A stretch of DNA of 64,000 bases from Flammeovirga sp. OC4 (GTDB lineage Bacteria; Bacteroidota; Bacteroidia; Cytophagales; Flammeovirgaceae), in assembly GCF_000812565.1 (NCBI RefSeq), contig NZ_JTAM01000027.1, forward strand, positions 47,437 through 111,436, written 5' to 3'. Of this stretch, positions 37,040 to 46,657 are shown in pieces. The translations under genes and the position numbers were made by a program. Every line of letters begins with the position of its first letter. Position 1 is the first letter of the stretch. The notes below the pieces were generated by a model. It saw only the letters and a program-made list of their open reading frames with translations. It was not told the origin of the DNA and did no database searches.

Positions 37040-39001
37040 TTAGTCTTTCCAAAGATTATTGGATGCAAATGACAATACAGCTTCCACACTTTCTTCGTTG
37101 TAGCCCATAGTAATCATCTGCTCTACCATGGCATTGTATTTCTTCATCTGTCCCTCATCCCTTGTTTTAGCTTTGAGAATAATTCTTGTAATGTCTTTGA
37201 CTGAAGCCATTAATTTTTTCTCAATTGCTTCCTTCAATGGCTCATAACTTGTGTAATGTAATGCCCCATTTCTTCTTAAAATATGGGTCACATAGCTCAT
37301 CACATCTTGTCTAAAGCCATCTGCAGCAGTACCAGCAATACCAATTTGTTGCTCAATAGACCCTAAGAATTTTAAATCCGGTTCCATTTCATCATTGTTC
37401 TGCCCTTGTACTTTACGTTTCAATACATAAGCCTCCACATGGTCTAGATAGTTTTGGAAGAGCGATTCTGCTTGTTCGTCATAAGCATGTACGAATGCTT
37501 TTGTGATGTCGATTTCAAGCATTTTTAAGTACTCTTTATAAAGTATATCCTTCAGGATATCCATATAATGACTCTTCACATCTCCGGCTAACGGCTCTTC
37601 TTTCAATTTTGTTTGCAAGGCATCCAAAACAGCAATGGGGTGAATCGTATTTGTTTCTGTATCAGAAAGGGCATTATCCAATGCTTTCATGATAAAACGA
37701 GTCGAAATACCACTCATACCTTCATCTTCATGCTCCTCTTTTAACTCTAAGACATTAATTCTTTTTGATTGTCCATTTTCAGTCACCTCATCACCATTGT
37801 ATAATTTCAATTTGGTGAGGAGATCACATTTATTGGTAGGTTTCAATCTGGTCAGAATGGCAAACATTGATGCGATTTCCAATGAGTGCGGAGCGATATG
37901 AGCATTGAAATCTGATTTATTGATAATCTTCTGGTAGATTTTTATCTCTTCTGAAATCTCTAATACATACGGTACTTCAATCTTTACAATTCTATCCAAG
38001 ATTGCTTCATTCGTATGATCTGCTTTGAATCGATTCCATTCCGCTTCATTGGAGTGGGCTAGAATAACACCATCAAAATAAATCATTCCATGTTTACCAG
38101 GAGCAGGAATTCTTTTTTCTTGAGTGGCTGTTAACATTACGTGTAGGTATTCAATTTCATTCTTAAATACCTCAATAAATTCCACTAAACCTCTGTTACC
38201 CACATTAAAAGCACCATTTAATGTAAGGACTCTTGGATCATCCTCACTGTAACGGTCTAGTTTTGAAATATCCTCAGAACCAATAAGTACGGAAGTATCT
38301 TGATTGTTAGGATCAACAGGCGGTACCATACCCACGCCGTGTCTTTTACGAATACTAAAATCCCTTTTAATGACATTGAACTTCGTAAAATCACCTTTTA
38401 ACTCATTGTCAAGTTTAAACTGAGTTACAGGGTCCAATTCACCTTCAATTTCAACACCCAAGCGGCTTTCCATCTCTGGACGAAGTTCTGGAGGAATAGC
38501 ACATAGTGGATTGGTATTCATGGGTGAACCTTCTAAGAAATAAAAAGGACTCAATTTTTCTAGTCCTGATTTTAATTTTTCTATTAATGAAGATTTTCCT
38601 GCACCTACAGGCCCTACTAAAAATAAGACTTGTCGGCTTTCTTCTCCTTTCAGTGAAGCAGAATGAAAATACCTAACTATTTTTTGTAATACTTTTTCAA
38701 TTCCAAAAAATTCATCTTCAAAGAACTTATAACTTTTCAATTTGGTATGTGCTCCAAATATTCTTCTAAGCCTTACATCTTTATCGGTGTCTAGGTGTGA
38801 AACGCCATCTTTGGTAATGGCTTTATACATTCTTTTGTGAGCGAGATCACCCAAATCATTATTGTTTTGTACAATCTCTAGATAATCCAAAAACGACATT
38901 TTCTCTTCCGCTTTATTCTTTTCTTTACGGAATGAGTCAAAAAGCTTTTTGAATTCATTTTGATCATTTGCGGCATTCATAGTTATTTTTTTTGGTTTCA
39001 T
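37040..39001 (-). CDS. prkA: PrkA serine/AAA+ protein kinase
   Basis: The 653-residue PrkA (E. coli YeaG) has an AAA+ ATPase domain with Walker A GPVGAGKSS (130-138), a SSLIEKLKSGLEKLSPFYFLEGSPMNTNPL segment and a C-terminal PrkA domain (about 380-650). The protein autophosphorylates and works with YeaH and SpoVR in stress/stationary phase; in Bacillus it acts like a Lon-type ATPase or kinase. The ATG at 39001 is used, but a second ATG at 38980 (starting MNAANDQ) is equally plausible. It is the first gene of the prkA-yeaH-spoVR operon. Confidence 0.93.
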   Translation of the reverse strand: MKPKKITMNAANDQNEFKKLFDSFRKEKNKAEEKMSFLDYLEIVQNNNDLGDLAHKRMYKAITKDGVSHLDTDKDVRLRRIFGAHTKLKSYKFFEDEFFGIEKVLQKIVRYFHSASLKGEESRQVLFLVGPVGAGKSSLIEKLKSGLEKLSPFYFLEGSPMNTNPLCAIPPELRPEMESRLGVEIEGELDPVTQFKLDNELKGDFTKFNVIKRDFSIRKRHGVGMVPPVDPNNQDTSVLIGSEDISKLDRYSEDDPRVLTLNGAFNVGNRGLVEFIEVFKNEIEYLHVMLTATQEKRIPAPGKHGMIYFDGVILAHSNEAEWNRFKADHTNEAILDRIVKIEVPYVLEISEEIKIYQKIINKSDFNAHIAPHSLEIASMFAILTRLKPTNKCDLLTKLKLYNGDEVTENGQSKRINVLELKEEHEDEGMSGISTRFIMKALDNALSDTETNTIHPIAVLDALQTKLKEEPLAGDVKSHYMDILKDILYKEYLKMLEIDITKAFVHAYDEQAESLFQNYLDHVEAYVLKRKVQGQNNDEMEPDLKFLGSIEQQIGIAGTAADGFRQDVMSYVTHILRRNGALHYTSYEPLKEAIEKKLMASVKDITRIILKAKTRDEGQMKKYNAMVEQMITMGYNEESVEAVLSFASNNLWKD

Positions 39002-39180
39002 TATGTAACAACGTTTCTAATTTTTGTGCAATTGAGAAACATTACAGTCTAAATGGTATATGGGTTAAAATAAAGTATCGTTATTTCTGTTTTTAATTGG
39101 ATACAATGAAAGTAAATGAGTACTTATATTCATAATATACGAAGTAAGTAACGCATTAACAACTAATAATATGTTAAATA

Positions 39181-41055
39181 TCAAGGATTTACGATGTACT
39201 TTTCATCCTTATTATTGACAAAAAATTTATTTCCGTCTAAATCTTCAACGGGTGCAATTCCATCTTGCATCGCTCCTACCGTTAAATATTTGCCTAGAGG
39301 AATTATTATTTTGCCATTAACGTCAATGATTCCCTCATTAAACTCAAAGTCTGTTACCTGAAGATATGGGTTATTCAAACTACTAAATTCAACAGTTGCA
39401 TATTTTGGAGGAATAATAATATTAAAATCCCGGTCCAAAAAGCCAATTGTAATTTGACCATCACCTTGATCTTGAAGATAATAATAAGCAAAATTCTCAG
39501 GAGCAAATTCACTTAATTCATAATCAATATTCGTTTCCCATCCGCTATTATTGTTACTGTAGTGAACGGTTCCTTTCTCTTTTCGCTTAATTATATTGTA
39601 TCCGTCTATCTTTTTCCCTGACAGTTTCTTTTCATTTAAATCGTAAATATCCATTACTCTTTTGGATTCTACCCCTTCTCCTATTCTTTCTAAAAACAAA
39701 TAACCTTCCTCTATACACTCTTGTGAGATGTTAGCATCATATTTCATATCCGTAACTTGCTTTTGAAGGGATATATCATAAAAAGCAAACTTATCATTTG
39801 TGTGTCCCACCAATGCTAGCCCATAACTTTCTACAAAAGGAATGTACAACTGTTCATATTTCAATGGCACTACAAATTTTTGAGTATTCAAATCGAAGAT
39901 GCCTTGTTGCTTTTTTTCATTCATCAAAATAACCCATTCTCGTGCAGGATCATTACTGCTGGATATGTAATTAATAACGGAATGAAAATGATCTACAACT
40001 GGAAGAATTTTAAGTTTATTTTTCGCTGAAAGCGGCAATAATGAAACATTTCTTTGAGCATCCTTATAGGTTATTCCTTGTAAAAAATCGTTGCTAAAAG
40101 ATTTGATGGAATCATATTCATAGGAGACTTTTTTCCCCTCTTTATATAAAGCGTATTTCTTCGAATTAGGTACATTTTTAATTTTGATTTCATCATCCAT
40201 GGTAGAGCCCACCAAATACTCATCTAATCGATGTTCTTCTATCTGTTGACTTGATGTTTCAAGATATACCTTATCTCCGGAAATATATTTTGCATTATGG
40301 GGAAGCTTAAAACCGTTTGAGTTATAATATTCGCTGTCAATCTTTTTGATTATTTTGTCTGTATGCTCTGCTAATTGTACTTTCCCCTCTTTGTTCATAA
40401 TGTTGTATCCATTATTTGTGATTATAACAGTTAAGTCCTCCCATTGTTCAAAATTTATTGATTTAAATCCCTTACTTCCCCTTGTTTTATTGACCACTAT
40501 TCCTCTAGAAGTCAATGAGTAATCCTCATCATTGATAAGACCTAATGAACTTTCACCCATTGCTTCCAGCAAACCATATTCATTAAATGTAATAGCAGTA
40601 TATTCTAACGGAAGATTCCATTTTTTGAATTTAGTATTATAAAGACCACAAAGGTTATTTTTGTAGGCGAGGTAAGTATGATTATGATCAAACGGTTTAA
40701 TACTATCATATTCTAAGTTCAATATCTTGTCCCCTTTATAATCAATAATACCATGTTTTCCTTTAGTGTTTCTTACTATCATTTCATCCTCCTCCAAAGT
40801 AAACCTAATATTTGCATACTTTGCTTTTGCCTTCCACTCATTATCTTTTCCAATTATTCCATACTTACCGCCTTTGGAAACAATGGCAACTCCTCTTGAA
40901 TTAAATGGCGTAACTGTCTCATATAGGTAATTGATCACCAATTGCTTATTCTGATCACAATATCCCCATTTGCCATTTTTCTCTACTGGAATAAGCTGCT
41001 TTGGTGTAAGCATTGAGATCAAAAAACTAAGAATAAGAAGTAGTGATAATTTCAT
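39181..41055 (-). CDS. WG-repeat protein, secreted
   Basis: The 624-residue protein has an N-terminal signal peptide and many WG-type repeats. The clearest are EKNGKWGYCDQNKQLVIN, SKGGKYGIIGKDNEWKAK and NTKGKHGIIDYKGDKILN near the start. Weaker ones follow through the middle (KKQQGIFDLNTQKFVVPLKYEQL) and at the end. WG repeats (about 35 residues) form beta-rich surfaces of unknown binding function, common in Bacteroidota. No enzyme motif is present. The gene is 179 bp before prkA on the same strand. No terminator is seen between them, so partial read-through into prkA is possible. Confidence 0.82.
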   Translation of the reverse strand: MKLSLLLILSFLISMLTPKQLIPVEKNGKWGYCDQNKQLVINYLYETVTPFNSRGVAIVSKGGKYGIIGKDNEWKAKAKYANIRFTLEEDEMIVRNTKGKHGIIDYKGDKILNLEYDSIKPFDHNHTYLAYKNNLCGLYNTKFKKWNLPLEYTAITFNEYGLLEAMGESSLGLINDEDYSLTSRGIVVNKTRGSKGFKSINFEQWEDLTVIITNNGYNIMNKEGKVQLAEHTDKIIKKIDSEYYNSNGFKLPHNAKYISGDKVYLETSSQQIEEHRLDEYLVGSTMDDEIKIKNVPNSKKYALYKEGKKVSYEYDSIKSFSNDFLQGITYKDAQRNVSLLPLSAKNKLKILPVVDHFHSVINYISSSNDPAREWVILMNEKKQQGIFDLNTQKFVVPLKYEQLYIPFVESYGLALVGHTNDKFAFYDISLQKQVTDMKYDANISQECIEEGYLFLERIGEGVESKRVMDIYDLNEKKLSGKKIDGYNIIKRKEKGTVHYSNNNSGWETNIDYELSEFAPENFAYYYLQDQGDGQITIGFLDRDFNIIIPPKYATVEFSSLNNPYLQVTDFEFNEGIIDVNGKIIIPLGKYLTVGAMQDGIAPVEDLDGNKFFVNNKDEKYIVNP

Positions 41056-41649
41056 AGGTTGTTTTTTGTAAAATAATTAATTGGGTTACTTAAGATAAAT
41101 CTTATCAAACACTATCTGTAAAAATGAACTTTAAAATAGTCATCAATCCTACATCAATTCTATAGAACGCATAAATATTACTAACATTTCCATTTTCGTT
41201 TATATTTATTATTTAAATTTTTTATTCAATTCTTAACGAAATTAATAATATTGCACACGGTGTTATTATTAGTGTGATTTGGAAAAAATAAAAAACAAAA
41301 TGAGTTTTATAGGCAATTTAATGTCCTATTCAATCTTGTTAAAAAAAGAGACTTACAATGCTTTTTTTGCAAATAGCATTTTACACTCTCAATTCTTTAT
41401 CCCTCAAAACCCTACCTTTCTAATCAAATTACCTATTAAAAATGTAAACAGAATAGCATTAATGTTTGCAAGCTTTTTAGGTCGAATTATTGACGCTTCA
41501 CGAAATAAAGGAGAAAGTGATCGGTCTTGCTTATTAGTAAGATCGTATCACAATTCTCGTCCTCTTTATATAAAAAGGATAATCTAACCCTACAGCACTG
41601 TTTGGTAAGATTATCCTTTTTTTGATCTTTTCATTATTTAAAACTACAT
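41056..41649. other. Gene-free stretch with structured leader before the nucleoside channel gene
   Basis: About 590 bp lie between the divergent WG-repeat gene and the channel gene. A frame starting TTG at 41279 (ATG at 41300) runs to 41587, but its product is low-complexity I/N/K/S-rich. Its stop codon is inside the terminator stem, so I consider it doubtful. A hairpin GTGAT...ATCAC is at about 41517-41552. A strong terminator at 41573-41624 lies directly before the channel gene, so this could be an attenuated leader. Confidence 0.45.
41573..41624 (+). terminator. Strong terminator in the channel-gene leader
   Basis: AAAAGGATAATCT pairs with AGATTATCCTTTT across a 22-nt loop, followed by T residues. 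It ends 26 bp before the next ATG. Confidence 0.8.
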
Positions 41650-42441
41650 ATGAAACATTTATTATCTTTCGTATTCTTCGCACTTACTTTACTTACTTTT
41701 AATGTTACAAAGGCTCAGAATTTCAATTCTACATTTGCGCAAGTTGCTTATGGTTCTGGTAACGAAGACTTCCAATTCGGTAACAATACTGAAAACGGAA
41801 ACATGTGGCTGATCACATTAGATCACGTATCTGAATGGAGCTATGGTGGTAACTATGCATTTATCAACTTCATGGCAGCAGACAACATGATTCCTGATAC
41901 AGACTTTGACGGTAATGTTACTCACAACGGACCTATCAGATTATACACGGAGTGGTCTCCTTGGTTATCATTAAACAAAATTACGGGTAAAGACCTTGGG
42001 TTTTGGATTTTCAAAGACTTCTCTGTTGAAGGTCAATTAAACGTTTCTTACTCTAGTTTTTATGCTTTATTAGGTGGTGTAGGCATGACTTTCAAAACAG
42101 CTAACTACGATACATTCCTAAAATTGATGGTGTATTACAAAGCCTCTACTTTTGCTGAAAATACGGATCATTTGGCACAAATCACGGGTGTTTATGATCT
42201 TCCATTATCAAGAAAAATTGGACTTCGTTTACAAGGTTTCTTTGATTTTATTCCAAATGGGAAAGACCACTACTACTGGGGAACTGACTTCCTTGCTCAA
42301 CCTAGAGTGCTATACAACTTAGGCCAACATTTTATGCCTGATAAATTCACAAAATTAGAAGTGGGTGTAGATGTATACATGCATTACAATGAATTTGTAT
42401 CAGTGACTGCTCCTCAAGCTGCTGTACGTCTAACTTGGTAA
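41650..42441 (+). CDS. Tsx-like nucleoside channel / DUF5020 outer-membrane protein
   Basis: The 263-residue outer-membrane protein has a signal peptide ending VTKAQ and beta strands with many aromatic residues (MWLITLDHVSEWSYGGNYAFINFM, FWIFKDFSVEGQLNVSYS). The ending AAVRLTW has a C-terminal Trp. It resembles the Tsx/OmpK nucleoside-specific channel family as found in Bacteroidota. It lies 30 bp upstream of a purine permease gene, which fits uptake of nucleosides or bases through the outer and inner membranes. The structured leader may regulate both. Confidence 0.8.
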   Translation: MKHLLSFVFFALTLLTFNVTKAQNFNSTFAQVAYGSGNEDFQFGNNTENGNMWLITLDHVSEWSYGGNYAFINFMAADNMIPDTDFDGNVTHNGPIRLYTEWSPWLSLNKITGKDLGFWIFKDFSVEGQLNVSYSSFYALLGGVGMTFKTANYDTFLKLMVYYKASTFAENTDHLAQITGVYDLPLSRKIGLRLQGFFDFIPNGKDHYYWGTDFLAQPRVLYNLGQHFMPDKFTKLEVGVDVYMHYNEFVSVTAPQAAVRLTW

Positions 42442-42471
42442 TTTATTCAACATTAAATCACAACTCCAACA

Positions 42472-43797
42472 ATGGAAGCTAGTCATAATAAAGGAGGTTT
42501 TATTGAAAACTTCTTCAACTTAAAAAAACATAATACAACGGTCCGTGCGGAAGCTATTGGTGGTATCACTACCTTCCTCACAATGGCCTATATCTTATTT
42601 GTCAATCCAAGTATTTTGGGTGATGCTGGTATGGACAAAGGTGCTTTATTTACTGTTACTTGTGTCGCTGCTCTTATTGGTACATTGCTAGCTGCATTTT
42701 GGGCTAGAGTTCCCTTTGCAATGGCTCCAGGGATGGGGTTAAATGCCTTTTTCACTTATGCACTTGTTATCGGTAGAGGTTTACCATGGGAAACTGCACT
42801 CGGTATTGTTTTCGTTTCTGGTGTCACGTTCATCATTTTAACAGTGCTTGGTGTAAGAGAGAAAATCGTAAATGCTATTCCACTTTCGTTGAGATTGGCA
42901 ACTTCGGCTGGTATTGGACTTTTCATTACATTTATTGGGTTTAAAGGTATGGGATTGGTTGTGTCTAATCCGGCTACGCTTGTGTCTTTAGGTCACTTAA
43001 GTACACCTACTATCATTGCTTTATTAGGGCTTGTATTTATTGTTGTATTAGAGACAATGAAAGTAAGAGGTGGTATTTTAATTGGTATCATTGTCATGAC
43101 GGTAGTAGGAATGATAGCAGGTGAAGTAGCTTTACCCGAATCAATCATTTCAGTTCCTCCTTCTATTGCTCCAATTGCCTTTAAATTAGATATCATGAGT
43201 GCATTGGATCTAGCATTTATTGCTCCTATTTTCTCCTTTATGTTTGTCGATTTATTTGATTCAGTAGGAACTATTGTGGCCTGTTCCTACGAAGCCAAAA
43301 TGGTAGATAAAAAAGGAAACATTCCTAAGATTGGTAAAATCCTTGAAGCTGACTCCGTAGCTACAGTAATTGGCTCTTTATTAGGTACATCAACTACAAC
43401 TACATATATAGAATCAGCCTCAGGTATTTCACAAGGTGCTAGAACAGGTTTAGCTTCAGTATTTACCGCAGCGTTATTTGCCATCGCATTATTGTTCTCA
43501 CCAATTGTAACTATCGTTCCAGCATTTGCTACAGCTCCTGCTTTAGTGATGGTCGGAATTTATATGTTCAAAAATATCAAAGAGATTAAGTTTGATGACT
43601 TGGTAGAGGGTGCTCCAGCATTTTTAACCATTATCTTAATGCCTTTGACATACAGTATCAGTAATGGTTTAACTTTTGGTTTTCTTTCTTATTTGATTAT
43701 TGCAATTTGCAGTGGACAAGTAAATAGAATTTCAAAGGTAATGTGGGTAATTGGTCTTTTATCGGCTATAAATCTTTACATTTCGGCTATCTCGTAA
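42472..43797 (+). CDS. NCS2 family purine permease (AzgA-like)
   Basis: The 441-residue inner-membrane protein has about 12-14 membrane segments. The conserved NCS2/AzgA motifs include AIGGITTFLTMAYILFVNP, AMAPGMGLNAFF, FMFVDLFDSVGT and GTSTTTTYIESASG. The AzgA subgroup moves hypoxanthine, guanine or adenine with protons; the family is clear but the exact base is not. It starts 30 bp after the nucleoside-channel gene and ends at a terminator, so the two genes form a purine-uptake operon. Confidence 0.92.
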   Translation: MEASHNKGGFIENFFNLKKHNTTVRAEAIGGITTFLTMAYILFVNPSILGDAGMDKGALFTVTCVAALIGTLLAAFWARVPFAMAPGMGLNAFFTYALVIGRGLPWETALGIVFVSGVTFIILTVLGVREKIVNAIPLSLRLATSAGIGLFITFIGFKGMGLVVSNPATLVSLGHLSTPTIIALLGLVFIVVLETMKVRGGILIGIIVMTVVGMIAGEVALPESIISVPPSIAPIAFKLDIMSALDLAFIAPIFSFMFVDLFDSVGTIVACSYEAKMVDKKGNIPKIGKILEADSVATVIGSLLGTSTTTTYIESASGISQGARTGLASVFTAALFAIALLFSPIVTIVPAFATAPALVMVGIYMFKNIKEIKFDDLVEGAPAFLTIILMPLTYSISNGLTFGFLSYLIIAICSGQVNRISKVMWVIGLLSAINLYISAIS

Positions 43798-43817
43798 CAC
43801 TGACAAAAATCACACAG

Positions 43818-43858
43818 AAAGCCAATGATATTATTTTAAGATATTATTGGCTTTTTTT
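43818..43858 (+). terminator. Terminator after the purine permease gene
   Basis: AAAGCCAATGATAT pairs with ATATTATTGGCTTT (one G-U pair), followed by TTTT. Confidence 0.85.
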
Positions 43859-43960
43859 GGTATAATTGAAGTATAATCATTATTATTACGCTTTACCTTG
43901 GTTAGTGATTACCACATCTTTATACTATAATTCGTTAGGGAAGCTCCCAATACTATTAAC

Positions 43961-44671
43961 ATGCCTGTAGATTTTGATACTATTTTAGAAGATCATAAAC
44001 GATTTCTAAGTATTGGCAACAATACTTTTCATTATATCTATGATTGCACTAAACTAAGATTTGAACACCTTTCTCCTTCATTTACAGAAGAGACTGGATA
44101 TGCTATTCATGAAGCATTATTCAATTCTGATTTTTCTTTAACCCCTCCAAAAGATTACGCTCCTATTTTAAAAACGTTAGGTGAATTACTTACTTTTTTT
44201 GTGCATCATTTTTATGAAAATCTTGAGCATTATACCATCTTTTACTATTACCCATTATTACATAAAGATGGCAACGTATACCCCTGTTTGGTACAAGTTA
44301 GAGTCTTAGAACTTGATGATAATAATAACTTGAAATATGTTTTAGCCTATAATCAAATTATCAAAAAAGATTATGACAATACGAAAGCATTTAATCTGAG
44401 TTTTATAGCTCATGATCAAAAGCTTCCTTCTTATTATCATGTGGATACTATTGAAAATTTTGAACAGGTTATCAATATCCGTAAACTGACAAAAAGAGAA
44501 ATTGAAATCCTAAAACTTGTGTCAGAAGGACATTCAAACAATGCGATTTCAACTATTTTAAATATTAGCACCCACACTATCTCAACTCACAAAAAAAATA
44601 TTATATCGAAAACAAACACCCCTAATATTATGGTGGCTATTCAGAAGGCTATACTTCAAAAAATCTTTTAA
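43961..44671 (+). CDS. LuxR-type HTH regulator with PAS-like N-terminus (tandem copy 1)
   Basis: The 236-residue protein has a C-terminal LuxR/GerE DNA-binding domain (about 170-236: LTKREIEILKLVSEGHSNNAIS opens it, with ILNISTHTISTHKKNI as the recognition part). The N-terminal about 150 residues are PAS-like, with the aromatic-rich HYIYDCTKLRFEHLSPSFTEETGY. No receiver-domain phospho-Asp is present, so it is not a classical response regulator. A paralogue follows 17 bp downstream. Its ligand and targets are unknown. Confidence 0.85.
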   Translation: MPVDFDTILEDHKRFLSIGNNTFHYIYDCTKLRFEHLSPSFTEETGYAIHEALFNSDFSLTPPKDYAPILKTLGELLTFFVHHFYENLEHYTIFYYYPLLHKDGNVYPCLVQVRVLELDDNNNLKYVLAYNQIIKKDYDNTKAFNLSFIAHDQKLPSYYHVDTIENFEQVINIRKLTKREIEILKLVSEGHSNNAISTILNISTHTISTHKKNIISKTNTPNIMVAIQKAILQKIF

Positions 44672-44688
44672 CTCAAAACAAAAGATAA

Positions 44689-45474
44689 ATGTTAGTCAAT
44701 TTTATTGAACAAATTCAAAATACCTACATAGAAAATAGTGATTACTTTATTACAACTTTACAACATAAGGACTTTATTAATAACTCGTTTGAGAGGGAAA
44801 AGGAATATATTCTTCCTGGAAAGTCTTTGCATTTCTTAATTGACATTGAGAATTTTAGTTTTACTTTGCTTCAAAATTCGGGCGTAAAGTATGAAGGTCC
44901 TACTTCAACTACTTCACTAGATTATTTATTTCATGATCTTGACCGTTTTTTAGTCGAAGAAGACAAAGTAATTTACAGAAATGCGATAAATTTTGTGTTT
45001 AAAAAACATTTGGCTCTATTCGATGAAAAAGACCCTTTTTTGTTTCGGTCAAGTTTTGTGTTCAGAATAAAAAGGGAAAACGAAAGGATCACCTCTTTTC
45101 TTCAACATGATATTCCTATTAAAATTAAGAATGGAAAGATTAAGCAGTTTTTCTCTGTAGTAACTGATATTTCCCATTCTTTAATCGAACAAGATAATAG
45201 TATCTCTTTTTATAACATGAAAAGTAAGGAAGAACATCATTTTGACCTTTCAGAGCATCATACCAAAGTAACGCTACCCTCTCTGATTTTATCCAGAAGA
45301 GAACTTGAAATATTACAGCATGTCATCAAGGGATTGAATACAAAAGAAATGGCCGAAACATTAAATATCTCTGTTGAAACTGTAAACCGCCATCGGAAAA
45401 ACATGATTAAGAAGAATAAGAAGAAAAATATCATTCACCTCGCTACAGAGGCCTTTAAACAAAATTTGCTGTAG
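44689..45474 (+). CDS. LuxR-type HTH regulator with PAS-like N-terminus (tandem copy 2)
   Basis: This 261-residue paralogue of the preceding gene has a C-terminal LuxR domain (about 198-261: LSRRELEILQHVIKGLNTKEMAETL). The N-terminal part contains PAS/PAC-like strands: HDIPIKIKNGKIKQFFSVVTDIS resembles a PAC segment. The order matches the first copy, but sequence identity in the N-terminal half is low by eye. It is co-transcribed with the first copy (17 bp gap). It may dimerise with it or respond to another ligand. Confidence 0.85.
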   Translation: MLVNFIEQIQNTYIENSDYFITTLQHKDFINNSFEREKEYILPGKSLHFLIDIENFSFTLLQNSGVKYEGPTSTTSLDYLFHDLDRFLVEEDKVIYRNAINFVFKKHLALFDEKDPFLFRSSFVFRIKRENERITSFLQHDIPIKIKNGKIKQFFSVVTDISHSLIEQDNSISFYNMKSKEEHHFDLSEHHTKVTLPSLILSRRELEILQHVIKGLNTKEMAETLNISVETVNRHRKNMIKKNKKKNIIHLATEAFKQNLL

Positions 45475-45582
45475 ATATTTCGTTGAAAAAAATTGCTTCA
45501 ATATCCCCTTGTCTTTGTGATCAATGTGACCATTTTAACTTTATATCACAATTGAAAATTTATGCATCTTTGAATTCTCTGT

Positions 45583-45590
45583 TATCTTTG
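45583..45590 (+). promoter_or_regulatory. Candidate -7 box for the beta-propeller gene
   Basis: TATCTTTG matches TAnnTTTG and would start transcription near 45597, about 30 nt before the ATG at 45630. Confidence 0.4.
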
Positions 45591-45629
45591 TGACAAACAA
45601 GACTTCAAATAGACTTAATATCTAACAAG

Positions 45630-46496
45630 ATGTATAAATTATTATTTAGTTTATTAATTACCTTATCTCTTTTTGGCACCGTTTCAGGACAAAACAAAGA
45701 AGCAAAGAAGAAGAAAAAAAGCAAAAAAACACTTTCAGCGGATCCTGATGCAAAACTTCAATCTCCACACGATATTGCTTTCGATGAAAAATCTGGTTTA
45801 TTCTTTATTAGTTCCTCAGGAAATCATGGAATTATCAAAAGGGGCCGTAGAGGAGGAGCTGTTTTTGTGACAAAAGATTTGGTACACCCTAGAGGAGTGA
45901 CCATTCTAAATAGTATATTATATGTTGCAGACTCTAACCGAGTGAAAGGTTTTAATATTAAAGACAATGAAGAGGTTTTTAACGTTGAAGTAGCAGGGGC
46001 TCAAGCTTTACATGCGATTACTTGTAATGGCAATATTCTATACATTTCAGACAAAGAAGCATCAAAAGTATTTAGTGTTAACGTTAGATCAGAAGAAGTA
46101 GAAGTGATCACTACAGATGTTCCTTCACCAACTGGCGTTTATTATGATAAAAAGTCAAAAGATATTCTAATCCTAAGTTCCCTTGAATCCGCAGGTGGTG
46201 TTTATGCTTACTCTCCAAAGGATAAAGCGGTTGAATTAAAGTTACAGGTCATGGACTTCCCTTACTTGGAAGACATTACTTTCAATGGTTCTATGAGCTA
46301 TTATTTGACAGCTTGGGGTGCTGATCATAAGGAAAATGTGATTATAAAAATCAACAGTTCCCTTTCAAGAGAACCTCGTATTATCCAATCTTCTAGTGAT
46401 GGACCAAGCGGGATGATTTATATTAAAAGAACCAACGAGTTAGCCATTGCCAGTGAATACGCTAACAATCTAAACATCATAAAACTAGGTTATTAA
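45630..46496 (+). CDS. Secreted SMP-30/NHL-like beta-propeller protein
   Basis: The 288-residue product has a signal peptide (ending TVSGQ) and a very basic Lys-rich segment (KEAKKKKKSKKTLS). About six repeats of propeller type follow (LQSPHDIAFDEKSGLFFISSSG, ILYVADSNRVKGFN, ILYISDKEASKVFSVN, PTGVYYDKKSKDILILSS). The strand-turn pattern fits SMP-30/gluconolactonase/NHL proteins. No catalytic metal site is evident, so it may be a binding protein. It is single, flanked by its own promoter and a terminator. Confidence 0.8.
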   Translation: MYKLLFSLLITLSLFGTVSGQNKEAKKKKKSKKTLSADPDAKLQSPHDIAFDEKSGLFFISSSGNHGIIKRGRRGGAVFVTKDLVHPRGVTILNSILYVADSNRVKGFNIKDNEEVFNVEVAGAQALHAITCNGNILYISDKEASKVFSVNVRSEEVEVITTDVPSPTGVYYDKKSKDILILSSLESAGGVYAYSPKDKAVELKLQVMDFPYLEDITFNGSMSYYLTAWGADHKENVIIKINSSLSREPRIIQSSSDGPSGMIYIKRTNELAIASEYANNLNIIKLGY

Positions 46497-46530
46497 GAAA
46501 CACAATACTTTCTTATCAAGACTTAATCAA

Positions 46531-46566
46531 AAGAGTAACCACTAATAAAAGGTTACTCTTTTTTTG
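46531..46566 (+). terminator. Terminator after the beta-propeller gene
   Basis: AAGAGTAACC pairs with GGTTACTCTT, followed by TTTTTG. Confidence 0.85.
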
Positions 46567-46657
46567 TTATATTATTCAAAATTCAAAAGTTATTCTTCGT
46601 TTTTTCATATATTATGGAAACATGTAAAAGTCACTCAGAATATCTTGTATTGCCTTA

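Noticed and set aside
41279..41587. Possible 102-residue gene before the nucleoside channel
   Set aside because: It starts with TTG, its product is low-complexity I/N/K/S-rich and it ends inside a terminator stem, so it is more likely noncoding leader.
41440..41649. Purine riboswitch upstream of the channel and permease
   Set aside because: I searched by eye for the conserved core (TATA...TCTACC and CCGTAAA-type segments) and did not find it.
43961..45474. Two response regulators of two-component systems
   Set aside because: No receiver domain or phospho-Asp pattern is present; N-termini look PAS-like.
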